From: Symbiodinium natans
Lineage: Eukaryota; Sar; Dinophyceae; Suessiales; Symbiodiniaceae
Direction of reading: 5' to 3'
Length of the DNA: 64,000 nucleotides
Assembly (NCBI GenBank): GCA_905221605.1
Contig: CAJNDS010000713.1
Location: 768,664-832,663, forward strand
A program made the translations under genes and the position numbers. The notes beneath the pieces were generated by a model that searched no databases, was not told where the DNA came from, and saw only the letters and a list, made by a program, of their open reading frames with translations. This document shows, in pieces, positions 32,247 to 44,517 of the stretch (its first letter is position 1; each line of letters opens with the position of its first letter).

Positions 32247-35200
32247 TGTCGTTGCACAGTAAGGTACAAAATGGTACAAAGCGCCGAATTCCCTTTTGTG
32301 CTCCAAAGCCATCTGAAGGACCGGCGCTACCAGGTTCTTTGCACCAGCACCAGGGCAGCATGTTTCGGGCCGGTCCGGTCTATCGGTACACTTGGAGAGT
32401 TTCGGAGTGGAGCAACCTTGTTACGACAGCCAAAGATCCGAGCGAGTTCAGGTCTGGGTGGCAATGTGATTGACACAGTCTATCTGGCAGCCTCTTGGTA
32501 TGGTTTGGTGGGTTTTGGAAGGTTCTGTTCTGGAAGTGAAGGTGAGGATTCGTTGTAAGTCTGGGGCCGGCAGCGCCAGCAGCTGGCCCAAAAAGCCGCG
32601 CTCCGAGCGGTACTGACCGTCGTATTCTAGCGTAGACGAAGCCGAAGAAGTTTGCAGATCTTGCTTTCCGGATACTTCAGAAAGCTCAGTTCAGGCCTCC
32701 GCCCGTCTTGGAGAGCTTCGGGACCACCTAAGCAAGCAGTGCCCTGGCCAAAATGTAAAAAAAGCAAGAACAATATCAACATTGAGAGAATGAGATACCC
32801 TCTCTGAGGGAATGTTTAGGAATTTCTGAGTCGAGAAGGGCTTGCGCCCTAGAGGGGTCCCCACCTCGAAAGACACCTGAATTTCGATCTTCGTAGCTCA
32901 GGCCAGGGGAGCTTCCTAGCACTTGAGCAAACCCTGAAGGGTTGGGGTCGCGGGCAGGGGTGGGCGCGGCCATTCGGGGAGTGGCTCACCTATTGCGCAG
33001 TCTTGAACCACATATATTCTCGGCGACCACAGTCCGACACCTGACATCAGCCACTCGATCCTCTTCGACTCTCAGAATTCTTTCTTCAACATCTCTTCTT
33101 TTGTCTATTTTGTTTTTCTTTGCAACCGCAGGCTGGTCTTGTCGAGGAACAGGCTCACGCTTCTTGCAGAGGCTGGACTGACATGCTGGGCCGGGAAGAG
33201 GGCGCGAAGGGTACGCTAGTACTGCCAACGCTATACAAGAGACTCGAAGAACTCTAGGGCGTAGCAGGGCGTAGCAGGGCGTAGTAGAGAAGCTTTGACT
33301 TGAAAATGCTGGTATGTATCCTGCTCGCAGGCCGGAACAGTACTCTCCCAGGATCGCGATGGTCAGGCGCTCGAAGCAGGGGCCTCAGATTCAGCATTCT
33401 GGCGATGCTCGATCGTCGACAAGCTTCAGAGCAACAGCAAGTTCTGGTCAGCCATGTGAGGTATTGGATTCTGCTGCGGCGCGGGGCGGAGCGTGATGCC
33501 CAAGATCGCCAGAGCAAAAAGCTGTGCATATCTCCTGAATCCATCATGAGAGTGCCATTCCGAAACCGAAAGCGGAAGCTGCTACTGGTAGCTGCTTTTC
33601 CTTTGGGTTTGCTTTGGGTTTGCAGCTATTCTCAGTGCTAATTGCAGCTGCTATTTGTCTGACCTTTTCGGATGGTATTCTCAGAGCCACCTAATTTGTT
33701 TGGAAGGAAGCTTCCTTGTTGCCGCTTCATGTGCAGATTCATAGCATCCACCTGATGCTGTGTTGTGCTGGATGCTCTACTCATTTGCCTCGGTTTGGCT
33801 TGCCTAGCTGCAGACATCTGCAGATCCGAGCGCAGCCTAGCAGGCACCCCACTGCCAGGCAATCTGCTCTGCTCCTGTCAGTTGTTGCTGTGAGTCCAAT
33901 GTGCGAGTCATCAACGATCGCAGAAGTTCATGCGTTTCATGCGTTGGGCGCAGTTGCTTGGCCAAAGATGCAAGTTTTGAAAGCTGTGCGCAGAAGACTG
34001 TGCAGCTCAAAATGGACCATCGAGTCGAAAGCTCGTGAGGGCTTGCCATAAGCAACGGCAACGACAGTCACACCAGCCACACCTTACAATGTAGCACAAG
34101 GGTTCATGTTCCAAGATCGATTCTTAAACCGCTGATCACAGACGGGTCTGAATACTCCAGCAACGCAAGTGACACAGTTAGTCCAAAGCTCTGAGAGATT
34201 TCTGATGTACACGGACTGTAGATGCTTCGTGATCAGAATTGCTTTGCATGAGTACTTCGCTGGCTGTCTTATGTCGGATTGAAAGCAGGCCGAATGTTCA
34301 GGCCAGAGATGCTACAGGGACACTACGGACAAGGGATTCCGAGTAGGCAACAAAAATAGCAAAGTGCGAGATTATCTTTCGGCCTACCATGCCGTGATAG
34401 TGCTTAGGGGGGGGGGGGGGGGGGCGGGGGCGGGGAAGAGTGGGAGATGAGAGTGGCACTACCAAAACTTATCGTCACCATGCGTGACACCAGGCTGCCA
34501 ATGGCCAGGGGTGGTACCACGTTCTGGTTTAGCAAGCCTTGACTGTTAGGATGGTTAAGACTAGATATCGTTTGAGCATGTTTTCAACTTGACAGATCTA
34601 GCCTCAACAGTACTTGGGTTCGTTCGCAGGTGGATCTGGTCCTACGGCCCCTCAGCCTGTTGACTCCCGTTGACGTGTAGGCTCGAAGCCTGAACTGCCG
34701 ACTTCGTGCGCCTTCTTTGAGTCCGCCGAGTTTTTGCCATGGCGATGGAGAAAGCAACAGCTCTCCTGAAGGCCTCTGCTTGATCTGCTTGATTTGCTTG
34801 CTGCTTGCTGCTTGCTGTTGGCAGTTGTGAGGCAGGATGGAGCGGCAATTGCTGCGCAGTCATGTTGTTTCGTGATCGAGCAGCTCCCCCTCGAACAGAG
34901 TGAATGTTCTTGGAGCCCTAGAGTGAGAAGGAGTTTGTCAGCACATTGAGTTGGCAGTTACAGGATGTTACAGGTTTCCTTCAGGTTCCGAAGTTTGACA
35001 CTTGAAGCTTGCGGAACCGCGGGAGGCCTTGCCTTCTGCCAAGGCCGAGGAAAGGGATTGGCAGAGTGGTGGTTATAAGTTGCAAGAGTGGATATTGGCC
35101 ATCGCCTGCTTTGTCATGGTGCTTGTTGTGCTTGTGGTGCGAGAACGTGTCTAACATCGGGAGCACTATGCAGGTGCTGGGCAAATCATGAGTTTTGTTG

Positions 35201-35694
35201 GGCATCATTTTTGGGCTCTCAAATCCCGCATTGCCAGGTGTGCACCTCGATGAGCGCCGCGGTGAGTGCCGCCAATGCATCTGAGGACAAACCGTGACAA
35301 CCCTTGACAGGTCAGTGCTCTGACAATTCTGTTAGAAGAATGAAAGTCCCAAAAGCATGGAGTTCGAAACAGCCACCACGCCAGTTTGGTGTGCGCTGTG
35401 AGCACTGTGAGCGGAGCAATGCGGGGTATGTGTTTACAATCAGATTCTCCTGTTCCCCTTCACCCACAATACACAGCCAACCTCAAATGTGAAGATCTCA
35501 CACGCCACAAAGCTAGTGCAAAAATCAGCTAAGCATTGCAGTGAGACCTACAGGATGTCAAGTGCTGGGCAGTTCTCCAGCTTGGCAAGTCAAGTCTGTC
35601 CGAGGCCGGAGCATGGGCTTTGCATTGGCTCTAAGGATGTCTAGGCAGTTTGCTCACTTGGCAAGTCTCTGTTGATTCTGCTGGTCTTCTGGGC
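32247..35694. other. Space before the putative upstream exons
   Basis: No gene identified. Weak exon-like frames on the + strand: 32616-32795 (no ATG; contains SARLGELRDHLSKQCPG) and about 33388-33460 (contains CSIVDKLQSNSKFW, followed by a GT). A G-run lies at about 34407-34425. Confidence 0.3.
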
Positions 35695-36119
35695 TGTCGG
35701 CCCGAGGTCCAGACCGCACTCCAGCAAGGATCGAAGCAGCTGGCCGTGCTTTTGGTGGCCACGCAGAAGCCCGTTTCTCAGCTGGAGGCAGGTGGTTGTC
35801 GAGGTTATCGGTTGAAGTAGTGCTTTCTGATATCCAGGACGGCACGTGACAGCTCCAGCGCTTCACATCGCTTCACATGTCGCTCCACTTTTTTGTGTTC
35901 TTGGACCGTTGGAGGTGCTTCGGGCCATGGAGTACGGCGGCGTCTATGTGGCTGCTGGGGAGCTGGAAAACTCAGGCAGATGCTGTACAAGGGACTCTTG
36001 ACCAGAAAAGGGCTTGCAACATCAAAGCGCCAGTGCCGGCAGGTGACATCTTGAAGGAGGCTGCTGGCTACAGTGAGGGGCCCGCCTTCGTGCTCCTCGC
36101 TGCAGCAGAAGCCATCAAG
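35695..36119 (+). CDS. Two linked exons of an unknown gene, possibly the 5' part of the sulfite reductase
   Basis: Exon 35695-35791 (left border unsure) encodes PEVQTALQQGSKQLAVLLVA and then TQKPVSQLEA, with a GT donor in phase 1. Exon 36043-36119 begins after AG, supplies the matching two bases, and encodes GDILKEAAGYSEGPAF followed by VLLAAAEAIK, with a GA donor. Compatible phases and dinoflagellate-style borders make a real gene likely. The residues match no domain I know. Position and strand allow them to be N-terminal to the flavodoxin domain that starts 1.6 kb downstream, as MET5-type proteins have long N-terminal regions, but a separate gene is equally possible. Confidence 0.4.
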
Positions 36120-36673
36120 GAGCAGTCACTGTGTTGCCACTGAAGGGGCGATAAGCAGCAATCTCAGCAATCTGGAGTGCTCCTGCCAGGGTGATGAGAA
36201 CTGGACATCGTTCAGGAACATGTCTGCACTATTCTGCACTTGATTCGTTGTTTGGAGCGTTCACTTCGTAGGATGTCATGGAGCCTTTCAGTGGGTGCAT
36301 CGGGAAACATCGCTTCTTCCGCGATGTTCAGCGGCTTGCCTGAGGTACGATCCCTGCAAGGAAGACAAAGGTGGGGAACCGGTGTGGGATTTCTTGGTCA
36401 CGCAGGTTGTTCAGATCAGCTGGGATAATTATCGGCTCATGGAGGGCTAGGATTTTCTTGTGGTGCGGTGTATGCACAAATGTTAAAATCAAAGATACTA
36501 CAAAGAGATACAAAAAGAGCATGCGTTTTTGGTCGCCCGTGATTGTTGGTTGGTGTGCAGACCTTTTGTCACACATGGGGTGTAGGGGTCGAAGTTACCT
36601 TGCAAGTTTACTCATAGAGTTCAGCGGTTTTATCGGGTGAAGCAGGTTAGAGAAAGGTGGATCGGGTGAATCC

Positions 36674-37378
36674 TTGAGTCCTGTCGAACCAGAGCATGAA
36701 GTCAAGCGTCAGCTCAAGGTAGCCCTCGGATTTCGGAGTCGTGTAGAGTGCCAGGATTGCCGGCCTTCTCTACAGACAGCACTCGCGTGCGTCAAGAGAT
36801 TCAGGCCTGTCCTCAAAGCTCTCATTTCTCTCTCAAGTCCGGATGGACCTGCCAAGATGTGCATTCCCTGGTCAGGGTTTCCTCTCAAGGGAGAGTCTGC
36901 TGACGCTGATTGCGAAGAAGCTTGGAACCTAGTTATCGATGTTTTACTTTGTTGTGCTGCCGTGTTACTTGCAACCCAGGCCACGACATTGTGTCAACTT
37001 GTCAGGGCAGGATGTTTTTCGGGCCCCTTAGGTCTTAGTTTTCTATTTTGGGGTTGCTTCTTGGTCGCCACCCTAGCGGAGCTTCCTGTGAGCTTCTTGT
37101 CCTTCGTGGTGCCTCCCCTCGCTCTAAGCATGGGTTGCATGTCTGGTTTCGACGCTGATGACGCACCTGTTTTCAGAGGGTGTTCGGTTTCGTGTGTGGA
37201 AAGAAGATGTGCTGGGTGCGAGCAAGGTAGTCATAGCGACAGCAGAGCCCCAAGAAAGGTTCGAGTCGCACGAAGGTCGCTGCCATCCGCTGTGGCCGCT
37301 GACAGTGGCGATGCTGCTGCCCTCAGCGAAGGCCAACGATACAGAGACAGAGATGACTCTGAGATGACTCTGAGATGA
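36674..37378 (+). CDS. Open frame, 234 aa, with two hydrophobic segments; unknown
   Basis: One of the longest non-repetitive frames of the right contig. Two hydrophobic stretches stand out at about residues 95-115 (VIDVLLCCAAVLLATQA) and 121-155 (LSFLFWGCFLVATLAELPVS onward), then an Arg/Ser-rich tail. No family is recognised. It lies just upstream of the flavodoxin exon and may be an intron-borne chance frame or an exon-rich part of another gene. Confidence 0.25.
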   Translation: MSPVEPEHEVKRQLKVALGFRSRVECQDCRPSLQTALACVKRFRPVLKALISLSSPDGPAKMCIPWSGFPLKGESADADCEEAWNLVIDVLLCCAAVLLATQATTLCQLVRAGCFSGPLGLSFLFWGCFLVATLAELPVSFLSFVVPPLALSMGCMSGFDADDAPVFRGCSVSCVERRCAGCEQGSHSDSRAPRKVRVARRSLPSAVAADSGDAAALSEGQRYRDRDDSEMTLR

Positions 37379-37539
37379 CCAATGAGAATACTGAGAGATG
37401 ACGGAATAAACGATGCCTGAGATGACACGGATGCCGAGAGTTTGATCGCGGGAAGCTGGTCCAGGCCTTGCTGCGGCCTCCAAGACTGCTAGGGCCTGAG
37501 CGACATTTTGCCAGAGATTTTCTGGCATTCCGTGGATGG

Positions 37540-37632
37540 ACGTTGTGGACATTTGTGGACATTTGTGGACATTTGTGCACATGTGTGCACATGTGTGCAC
37601 ATCTGTGCACATCTGTGCACATGTGTGCACAC
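37540..37632. repeat. TGTGGACATT / TGTGCACATG short tandem repeat
   Basis: About eight 11-12 bp units shortly before the first flavodoxin exon. Confidence 0.85.
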
Positions 37633-37725
37633 AGCTGTATGCATTGAGTTCAGAAAGTTGCCTTTGAGCAGCGTTTTTTTTTGTGTACACTTGGTGGTTG
37701 TGTTGTTTTGTGTTGCCCTGTGCAG

Positions 37726-40158
37726 CGGCTTCTTCCGAGGTGACCATCCTCTACTCGTCTGACACCGGCCATGCCGAAGAATGCGCCAAGGCAGTAGCGT
37801 GGCTCGGCAGGTCGATGAAGAACTCAGGGGCCTTCAAGGCGATTGGAGTTCCCTACAACCGAAAGCCTTCTGCAGTTGCTGATCATGCTCGTTGTGCGCT
37901 TGGATGCATTTGGATGCACTTCGCCCCGGCTTCGACATTTTCGTTGCTTGTGTCCATGGTTCACCGAGGCGCCAATGCCGAAATGGTGGCTACGCAAGCA
38001 GCGTAACCTGGCTACAAGCTGTGCTGCTGAATTATTGTGCAGAACAGCTTGCCACAAGTCCAGCCGATCCTTCTTTACAGAAAGGCTGTCCGCTGTGGCA
38101 CCATGGATTCGTTCGACGTGGGCGCGCTCGCATCAGAGCCGCTGGTGGTCTTCTGCGTGGCTACAGCCGGCAAGGGCCGCTGTCTCAACAACTCATTATG
38201 CAAACTCCTCAAGCCGTGAAGCATTGAGTTTGTCAGTATCATCCCTGCATGCCGCAGCCTTTCGGCATGTTCCCCTTTTCGTTTTTTGGTCGACGGCGCT
38301 TTTGAGCATGTCTGGCTCATCTCCAGGTGAATTCTGCGGAAATGGCCGCAACCTGTTCGCCAAGCTTCAGGAGCCTTAGAGATGCCTTGCAGCCTTAGAG
38401 CCTGAGGAGCGAAACTCAGTGTTCCTGTGTCACCACCGGGGAACGTGCTGTCGCTGCCACACCGGTCGTTTATGGCTTTGGATATAAGGGGAGTGACCGT
38501 GAGTTATGGGGAGGTTGTAGGCAACAGCGCTGTCATTGCTCGACCATTGGACTCGCTCGGCAGGGCCCGGAGAGTGCAAACAAGGTGGTTGCATTGATGG
38601 GTGCCGTGGTTAATTTTAACGATACGCGACCCGCCTTGGCCCAGCACAGCCCCCTGAGCATGTGGAGTCCGTTGGGGGGGGGTTGGGGGGGGGGGGGGGG
38701 GGTGGGGGGTGGGGCATGGTGGGGCATGGTGGGGGGTGAGGGGGCCTGTAGCCCAAACTGCCCCCTGGTCCTGATGCACGGTCGCCTTCCGCACACGTGG
38801 TAGGGAGGGTACCCATTTCTCGCCAAAAAAGTGGCCAACAAGGGGTGCGCACAGGTTGGGGAGGGGATTAGAGGTGGTGCTTGCTTTGTGCTACCCATAC
38901 ACCTACGGCCCAAGGCCTCGGCGGATTGCGGCCGAACGGCGTGGAAGCGTGAGGGAGAGTGGGGCCAATGGTCAAATGATGTTACACGCTTCGCGATCGC
39001 GCATTCTCGATCTCATATGACCTCATAGTCATAGCCTCTGCCCTTGCACAGATGTAGGACCCCTTACCCTGCATCGACGTCCAGAAAGTGAAGCAAGTTC
39101 GTGTTCATTTCGAAATTCAAGATGCAGTGCGAAGAACTCATCACCTTTGAAAACCATATACTTCTTCTGTGCCGTGCCTGCGCGCTCTTTCGTCTGAAGA
39201 GAGCTAGCTATCTTGCAAGCTCGCGCCTGAACATGCAGCGCGCATGTTCACCTGGGGCTCATGCTCCATCTCCGGCTCCATGTGCTCAAACTCGGGGGCA
39301 GCAACAAGATGAAACAACCCCGTATGCCCCTTTATTCTATCTTGTGTTTTAAGGTTTTGCTTGGTTTTGCTTGAAAAGCGCTCCGCAAAGACGTGCTTAC
39401 AAAGATGCTTATATCGCAATTCTGGGCACGATGTAGCGAAGCGCAGGAGCGAAGCGATCTGTCTCTCAGCGTGGTGGACTCAGCAAGCTTTCCCCCTTTC
39501 CTTGATGGTTGTCGGACTGTGCCATCGAAGGCATCTGCAGACTGAGGATCTCAAGTACTGCATCTTTGGTCTCGGTGACTCGCACTACTGGGGCAAGGGC
39601 ACGGAGGCGCGTGGGCGGCGTGTGGAAAGCAGGAAGGTCCACAGGCCAATGCACCCAGAGGCAGCGGCAACGATGTCAAGCAACTTAATTGCCTTTTTGC
39701 TTGATTTCGCAGATTTCGCACTGCGTGAGGAGTCAAAGTTCAACTTTGCTAAGCCAGCACGTGACCTGGACGACTTGCTCGAGAAGCTCAGCATTGAGTT
39801 GAGGGGTCATGGAGTCATGGGCTTTTGGCTATTAGATGCTGTGAGACTTAGGAAGTTCCCAAACTGTTTCAAATAGCAACACAGGAAGATGGGGGCCCAG
39901 CGCATGATGCCGACGGGCTTTGGTGACGACCAGGACAACTGTGACAAGCCCCAAATTTTGACGATGAGCGTCTCATCCCCAAGAACCTCTACGTGGAAAA
40001 CAAATGAGCGGATATCGGTACGCCTAAGCAGAATGTTGTGTCGGTGCCAGTGCGCAACTCCTTCTGTTCAAGACATGCTCTTGTAGGACACTGACCAGTA
40101 TCACACTGGCTTCGCTGAGTGGAAGGGCCAACTCTTCTCCCGACTCGGCGTGGACAAG
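37726..40158 (+). CDS. MET5: Sulfite reductase, flavodoxin-domain exons
   Basis: Exons: 37726-37810 (EVTILYSSDTGHAEECAK, FMN phosphate loop), 38081-38175 (MDSFDVGALASEPLVVF), 38327-38370 (GEFCGNGRNLFAKLQ), 39547-39603 (DLKYCIFGLGDSHYWGKGT), 39739 to about 39798 (PARDLDDLLEKL), 39885-39933 (AQRMMPTGFGDDQ), 40087-40158 (DTDQYHTGFAEWKGQLFSR). The loop after the first strand, the later TAGKGEF and the FGLGDSHYW segment are standard flavodoxin positions for FMN contacts, so this domain should bind FMN and pass electrons to the siroheme core. A small exon between 38370 and 39547 may be missing. The long intron there (about 1.2 kb) contains G-runs at 38677-38725. Confidence 0.9.
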
Positions 40159-40819
40159 GCGGCACTTGTCATGTAAGCACGCTCTGTTCGACTGTGAACA
40201 TGCTTCGTCTGCTAATTTGTCTGCCAAGGCAAAGTCTCCCTAGCTGAAGCGCATTGAAGTTCATTGAAGCCGCCTTGATCAGTTGATCTCAGAGCACTCT
40301 GGAGGCCGATGCTGCCGGTGGCGGTGATGATGGCCCGGTGAAGACCGACGAGCAGATCAAGGCTTGAAGCTGCAGCGTCGCGTCTCTTGTAGGACATGTG
40401 TGAAATCTGCACATGTCCTTATATAATTTATATACCTTTGCGTGCACATCTTTGTTCGGCCCGCCTCTGTACTTGTGCAAAATCGTTCCATTGGGTTAAG
40501 AGGCTATGATGGTTAAGATTTTTTCTTGGGAGTATCCTCAGCATCTCCAGGTGGAGACCAAGCAGCTGCGCGGCAGCATGAAGGCAGGAGGCCAAAATCT
40601 AGGTGGCTTTTAGAAGTGTCAAAAAGAGAGAGGGACTGGATGGCTTTGCTCTTCAGCTTGCATCTTCCCTGCTCAATGCAACCTTAGTGATGCTTATCTC
40701 CGACGCGAGTAAACGAGAAAGAATAGTAAATAGAGTCAAGCCTTCACAGGAGAGCCTGGATGACATCACCACCGGTCAGATTCCATTCCAGGACACGTGA
40801 TTCTGACAATGTACACACG

Positions 40820-40861
<42 letters not shown>

Positions 40862-40912
40862 CGATGATGATGATGAGGATGATGACAATGATGATGCTGA
40901 CAATGATTACAG

Positions 40913-40953
<41 letters not shown>

Positions 40954-43308
40954 ATGCTACCGCATTTTCCGGCGACGAGGATTAAGACGAGGATCACTAG
41001 GACGAGGATGAGGACGAGGATGAGGACGAGGAAGAACCAGGACGGCGGCGGCGGCGGAGGAGGAGGAGTAGGAAGTGGCGGAGGAGGACCAGGAGGGCCA
41101 GGAGGACCAGGAGGACAAGGAGGACAAGGAGGACAGGGAGGGCAGGGAGGACAAGGAGGACAAGGAGGCGCAGGCGCGGCCACGGCGCGCAGTGACGAGC
41201 ATGACGAGATGGTTATGAGCACGGCGAAAACGGCAACAATGCCGTGCCTTGTGTTATCCTGGTGACCCCACGTAGAACCCTAGAACATCAAGCCTTGAGG
41301 CCCTCCTGATTCTCCCTGTCTCATCCAAACGGGACTAGCTGCGCGCACTTTCAGCACGGAGAGAACTCTACGAAGGCCATTGAAGCTGATTCGGTGAACA
41401 TTGTTGAGGCTTTGGGAGCTGAGTGCAGAAAGCTTCTCTGAGCAAAGGTACGTAGCCGTGGCCATTTTTTGGTGTAGAGCTTGAATAAGGTTTTGTGGCA
41501 AGGATGCATGTGTGTTGACGTTTTAGAAAGGTTACCTGCAGAAAGCCTGGTAAACACCGATGTATACGGCTTGTGCCGTTGCACATGAAACTTGCCACAA
41601 TCAGAGAGCATCCTACGGCCTCGAACATGCCGCTTGGCTTCTAGTTGTTCTTCTTGTTGTTGTGGCAAGCCGCCACGGCTAGCAGAAGGCAGGTAATGGT
41701 CGTGAAACGGGTCGAGGCTAAGCAGCTAGAGCTCCGTCAGGCCTCCTACGCTTAGCGTAGAGGCTGTAGTCAGCTGACCACGGTCGGCTGTAGGAGTTTT
41801 CACTGTTCTGCGGGGTGAAAGGAGTACCCTCACTGCTTCGTTGAGTTTCAGTACACACAGGGGAAAAGCCAGTGCATGGCTCATTGTCAGAGCACCTAAA
41901 ACGTTTTGGAGCACTCGTGAGGCACTTTTCTCGAGCGCGTGCTCGCGAGTTTCACGTGCCCAGGCGAGCATTCGCTATAGGGGAGGTTGGCTAACACCAG
42001 AACTCGTCCAGCACAGCGGTTTGGCACCGCCACTGCTTCCGGTTGCGGAAACAGGTGGGGCGCACCGTGTTGCACCTACGACATCGGGACGCTCAAGGCA
42101 ACAGCAATCGTCGGCAATATGCAGCCGAGAAGTCAAAGATGATATGTGTTTCTTCAACGGCCTGCAGTTCGGCAGCGTCGCGCCCACGCTGGCCCTGTTG
42201 ATTTCTCCTACAGCTTCGTTCGGCCATGGGGTGCAGATGCGTTGTCAGAGTTGGAACACCCCTGTCGGACGTCAAGCCGTGTGCAACCTGCTTGTACGTG
42301 TTCTGCACTGAAACGTTGAGCGCAGGCATCTGCGCCGCCCCCCCCTGTGGAGTCAACGCTAGCTTTTTAACGAAGGTGCTTTTCTCTTTGGGCCTACACG
42401 AGGGGTCGGTGTCCATGTCGTTAAAGGTGTTGTGAACATATATAGGATGGGCCCCGGAGCATGGCATGTTTTGCCATTGCTCTAAAAAAGGGACGAAGGA
42501 GGTACGTGCGGTTATCGCAGGGCAGTCCCCCATGCCAATCAACGCTGGTCCTTTCTGTGTTTCATCTTTACACTGCTTACCGTAGGATCGTCCTCTTCAT
42601 CTTGTAGTGCAGCTATTCAGTTGCTTTTCAGCCTTGCCATTTCTAGCTACGTGTTTCCAATATGTTCATTCGCATGCTTTCGATGTAAGTCATCGCCGGC
42701 AATGGGCAGACCCTGCTCGCTCAACGTTCGAAAAGTTGTAGTTGTGATCGTCCTTGTGGTGGTGGTGGTGCTGGTTAAAGAATACCAGTCTTGCATGGGC
42801 CTTCATGTTTCCTTCGTGATGCACAAAACAATGACCAGTCAGCCGCTTTTGCCGTGCAACTCCATCTGGCAAGTAGGCTCCGGGAGTGCGGGGAAAGGAA
42901 GCTGGCGACTGTTGAAACGCCATCAAGTGGGCGCTCATGCGCTGTCATGCTCCTCTTGAAGCACTTGAAGCAAGCGGGCATGGGTTCCTTCGGTCCCTTC
43001 CAAGAAAGCGGAAAGCACGGCAGGTCAGCTGTCTTCTTACAACGCCGAGAAGAGTGTTGTGGCTCAGCACAATCAACATACAGTGAGAGCACAGCAGACC
43101 TAGAACCGGCAAGATAAGGACAGCCTGAAGGAAGTGAAACCTTTCAGTCGCCCACAGCCTAACAGAGAGGCTGAGTTTCCGTAGCAATCAACAAGAGTGT
43201 CTTGGTTATTGCATGTGCATGCGCGAGTTGTGGGAGAATGCTGCCCACATGCTTGGCTGGTTGTGGTGATGGTGGTTGTGGTGTCAGTGGTGGTCGTGGT
43301 GGTAACGA

Positions 43309-43344
<36 letters not shown>

Positions 43345-44484
43345 GGTCGTGATGTTTGTTGTTGTGGTTGTTGGGGGGTGTTGTTGTAGCTGAAGAAGAC
43401 ACTTGTTGATTCATGTTGAATTGCCTTGGCTCGTTTTGTTCATTCTGCACCACAGAGGACACCAAACTGATCAAGTCTCATGGCAGCTACCAGCAGGAGA
43501 CCAGGGTGCATGCAGGGTAGGGAGAATGAAAGGCAGGCTTGTTGTGGTGCTTGTTGGGGTGTTTGAGAGCTTGCTGCGTGATCGTTGAGTGTTGTAGCGA
43601 CGAAGTTTTACATGTGCACTGTGGGAGCAGGCTGATGTTGTTGTTTGCCCTACATTTAGACGGAGGATGACCGTGATCTTCGTGAAGAACGGCAGAAGAT
43701 GGGCGTCGAAAACGTCACTTGGCCATGATTTTTGCACATGTTTCTGCTTGTGGAACCCGGCATCCCTCTTGAAAGTACCAAAAGACTACTTTTCGAATAT
43801 AGGTAAGGAAGCAGCAACTCGTTAATGCATCATCAGCTGCACCAGGCCTTTTCCTTCATGATCCGTGTCTGAGCTGCATGGAAGGCATTCCGGGAGATGG
43901 ATAGTTCTTCCTTGTGAGATCGTTTCTAACATGTTGACCATGGGCCGAGGTGTGCGTCTTCCAGGAGGCTTCTGCACTGCCGAGCAGTGGATTGCCATGG
44001 ATGTGCCTTGCATACATGGTATGGCTGTCCTTGGCACTTGTCGAATGTACGTGTTGTTTGGTGGCGAGGAATCCGAGGAAGAGGCTCCAGACAGCTAATT
44101 CTCGCGATTGAAATGGTAGCAGGCTCTTGGGGCATCTGAGGCACAAGGTGAACGAAGAGAAAGAGCAAGAGAAAGAGAAAGAGAAAGAGGAAGAGGGCGA
44201 GAGCGGGAGCGAGAGCCTGTGTAACCATGTTGGCTTAAGTCGGAGCATGTTGGACCCTGTCCTCCCTCTACGAGATAGAGCTTGCCCGCCACGGATGACC
44301 GATGGCAAAGACCAGATATGCCGTGTTGTAGGACTTCCGTGCACGAGAGGGGATAGCAACAGCAGCAGCTCCGACAAAGAGGGGCCGAAGCAGGGTGGGG
44401 CATGGTGGGTCTCAATCTAAGCCCATTTCATCTGGGTAGTTTCCCGCAGATATAATGTATATATATATATGGATATATATATAT

Positions 44485-44517
<33 letters not shown>

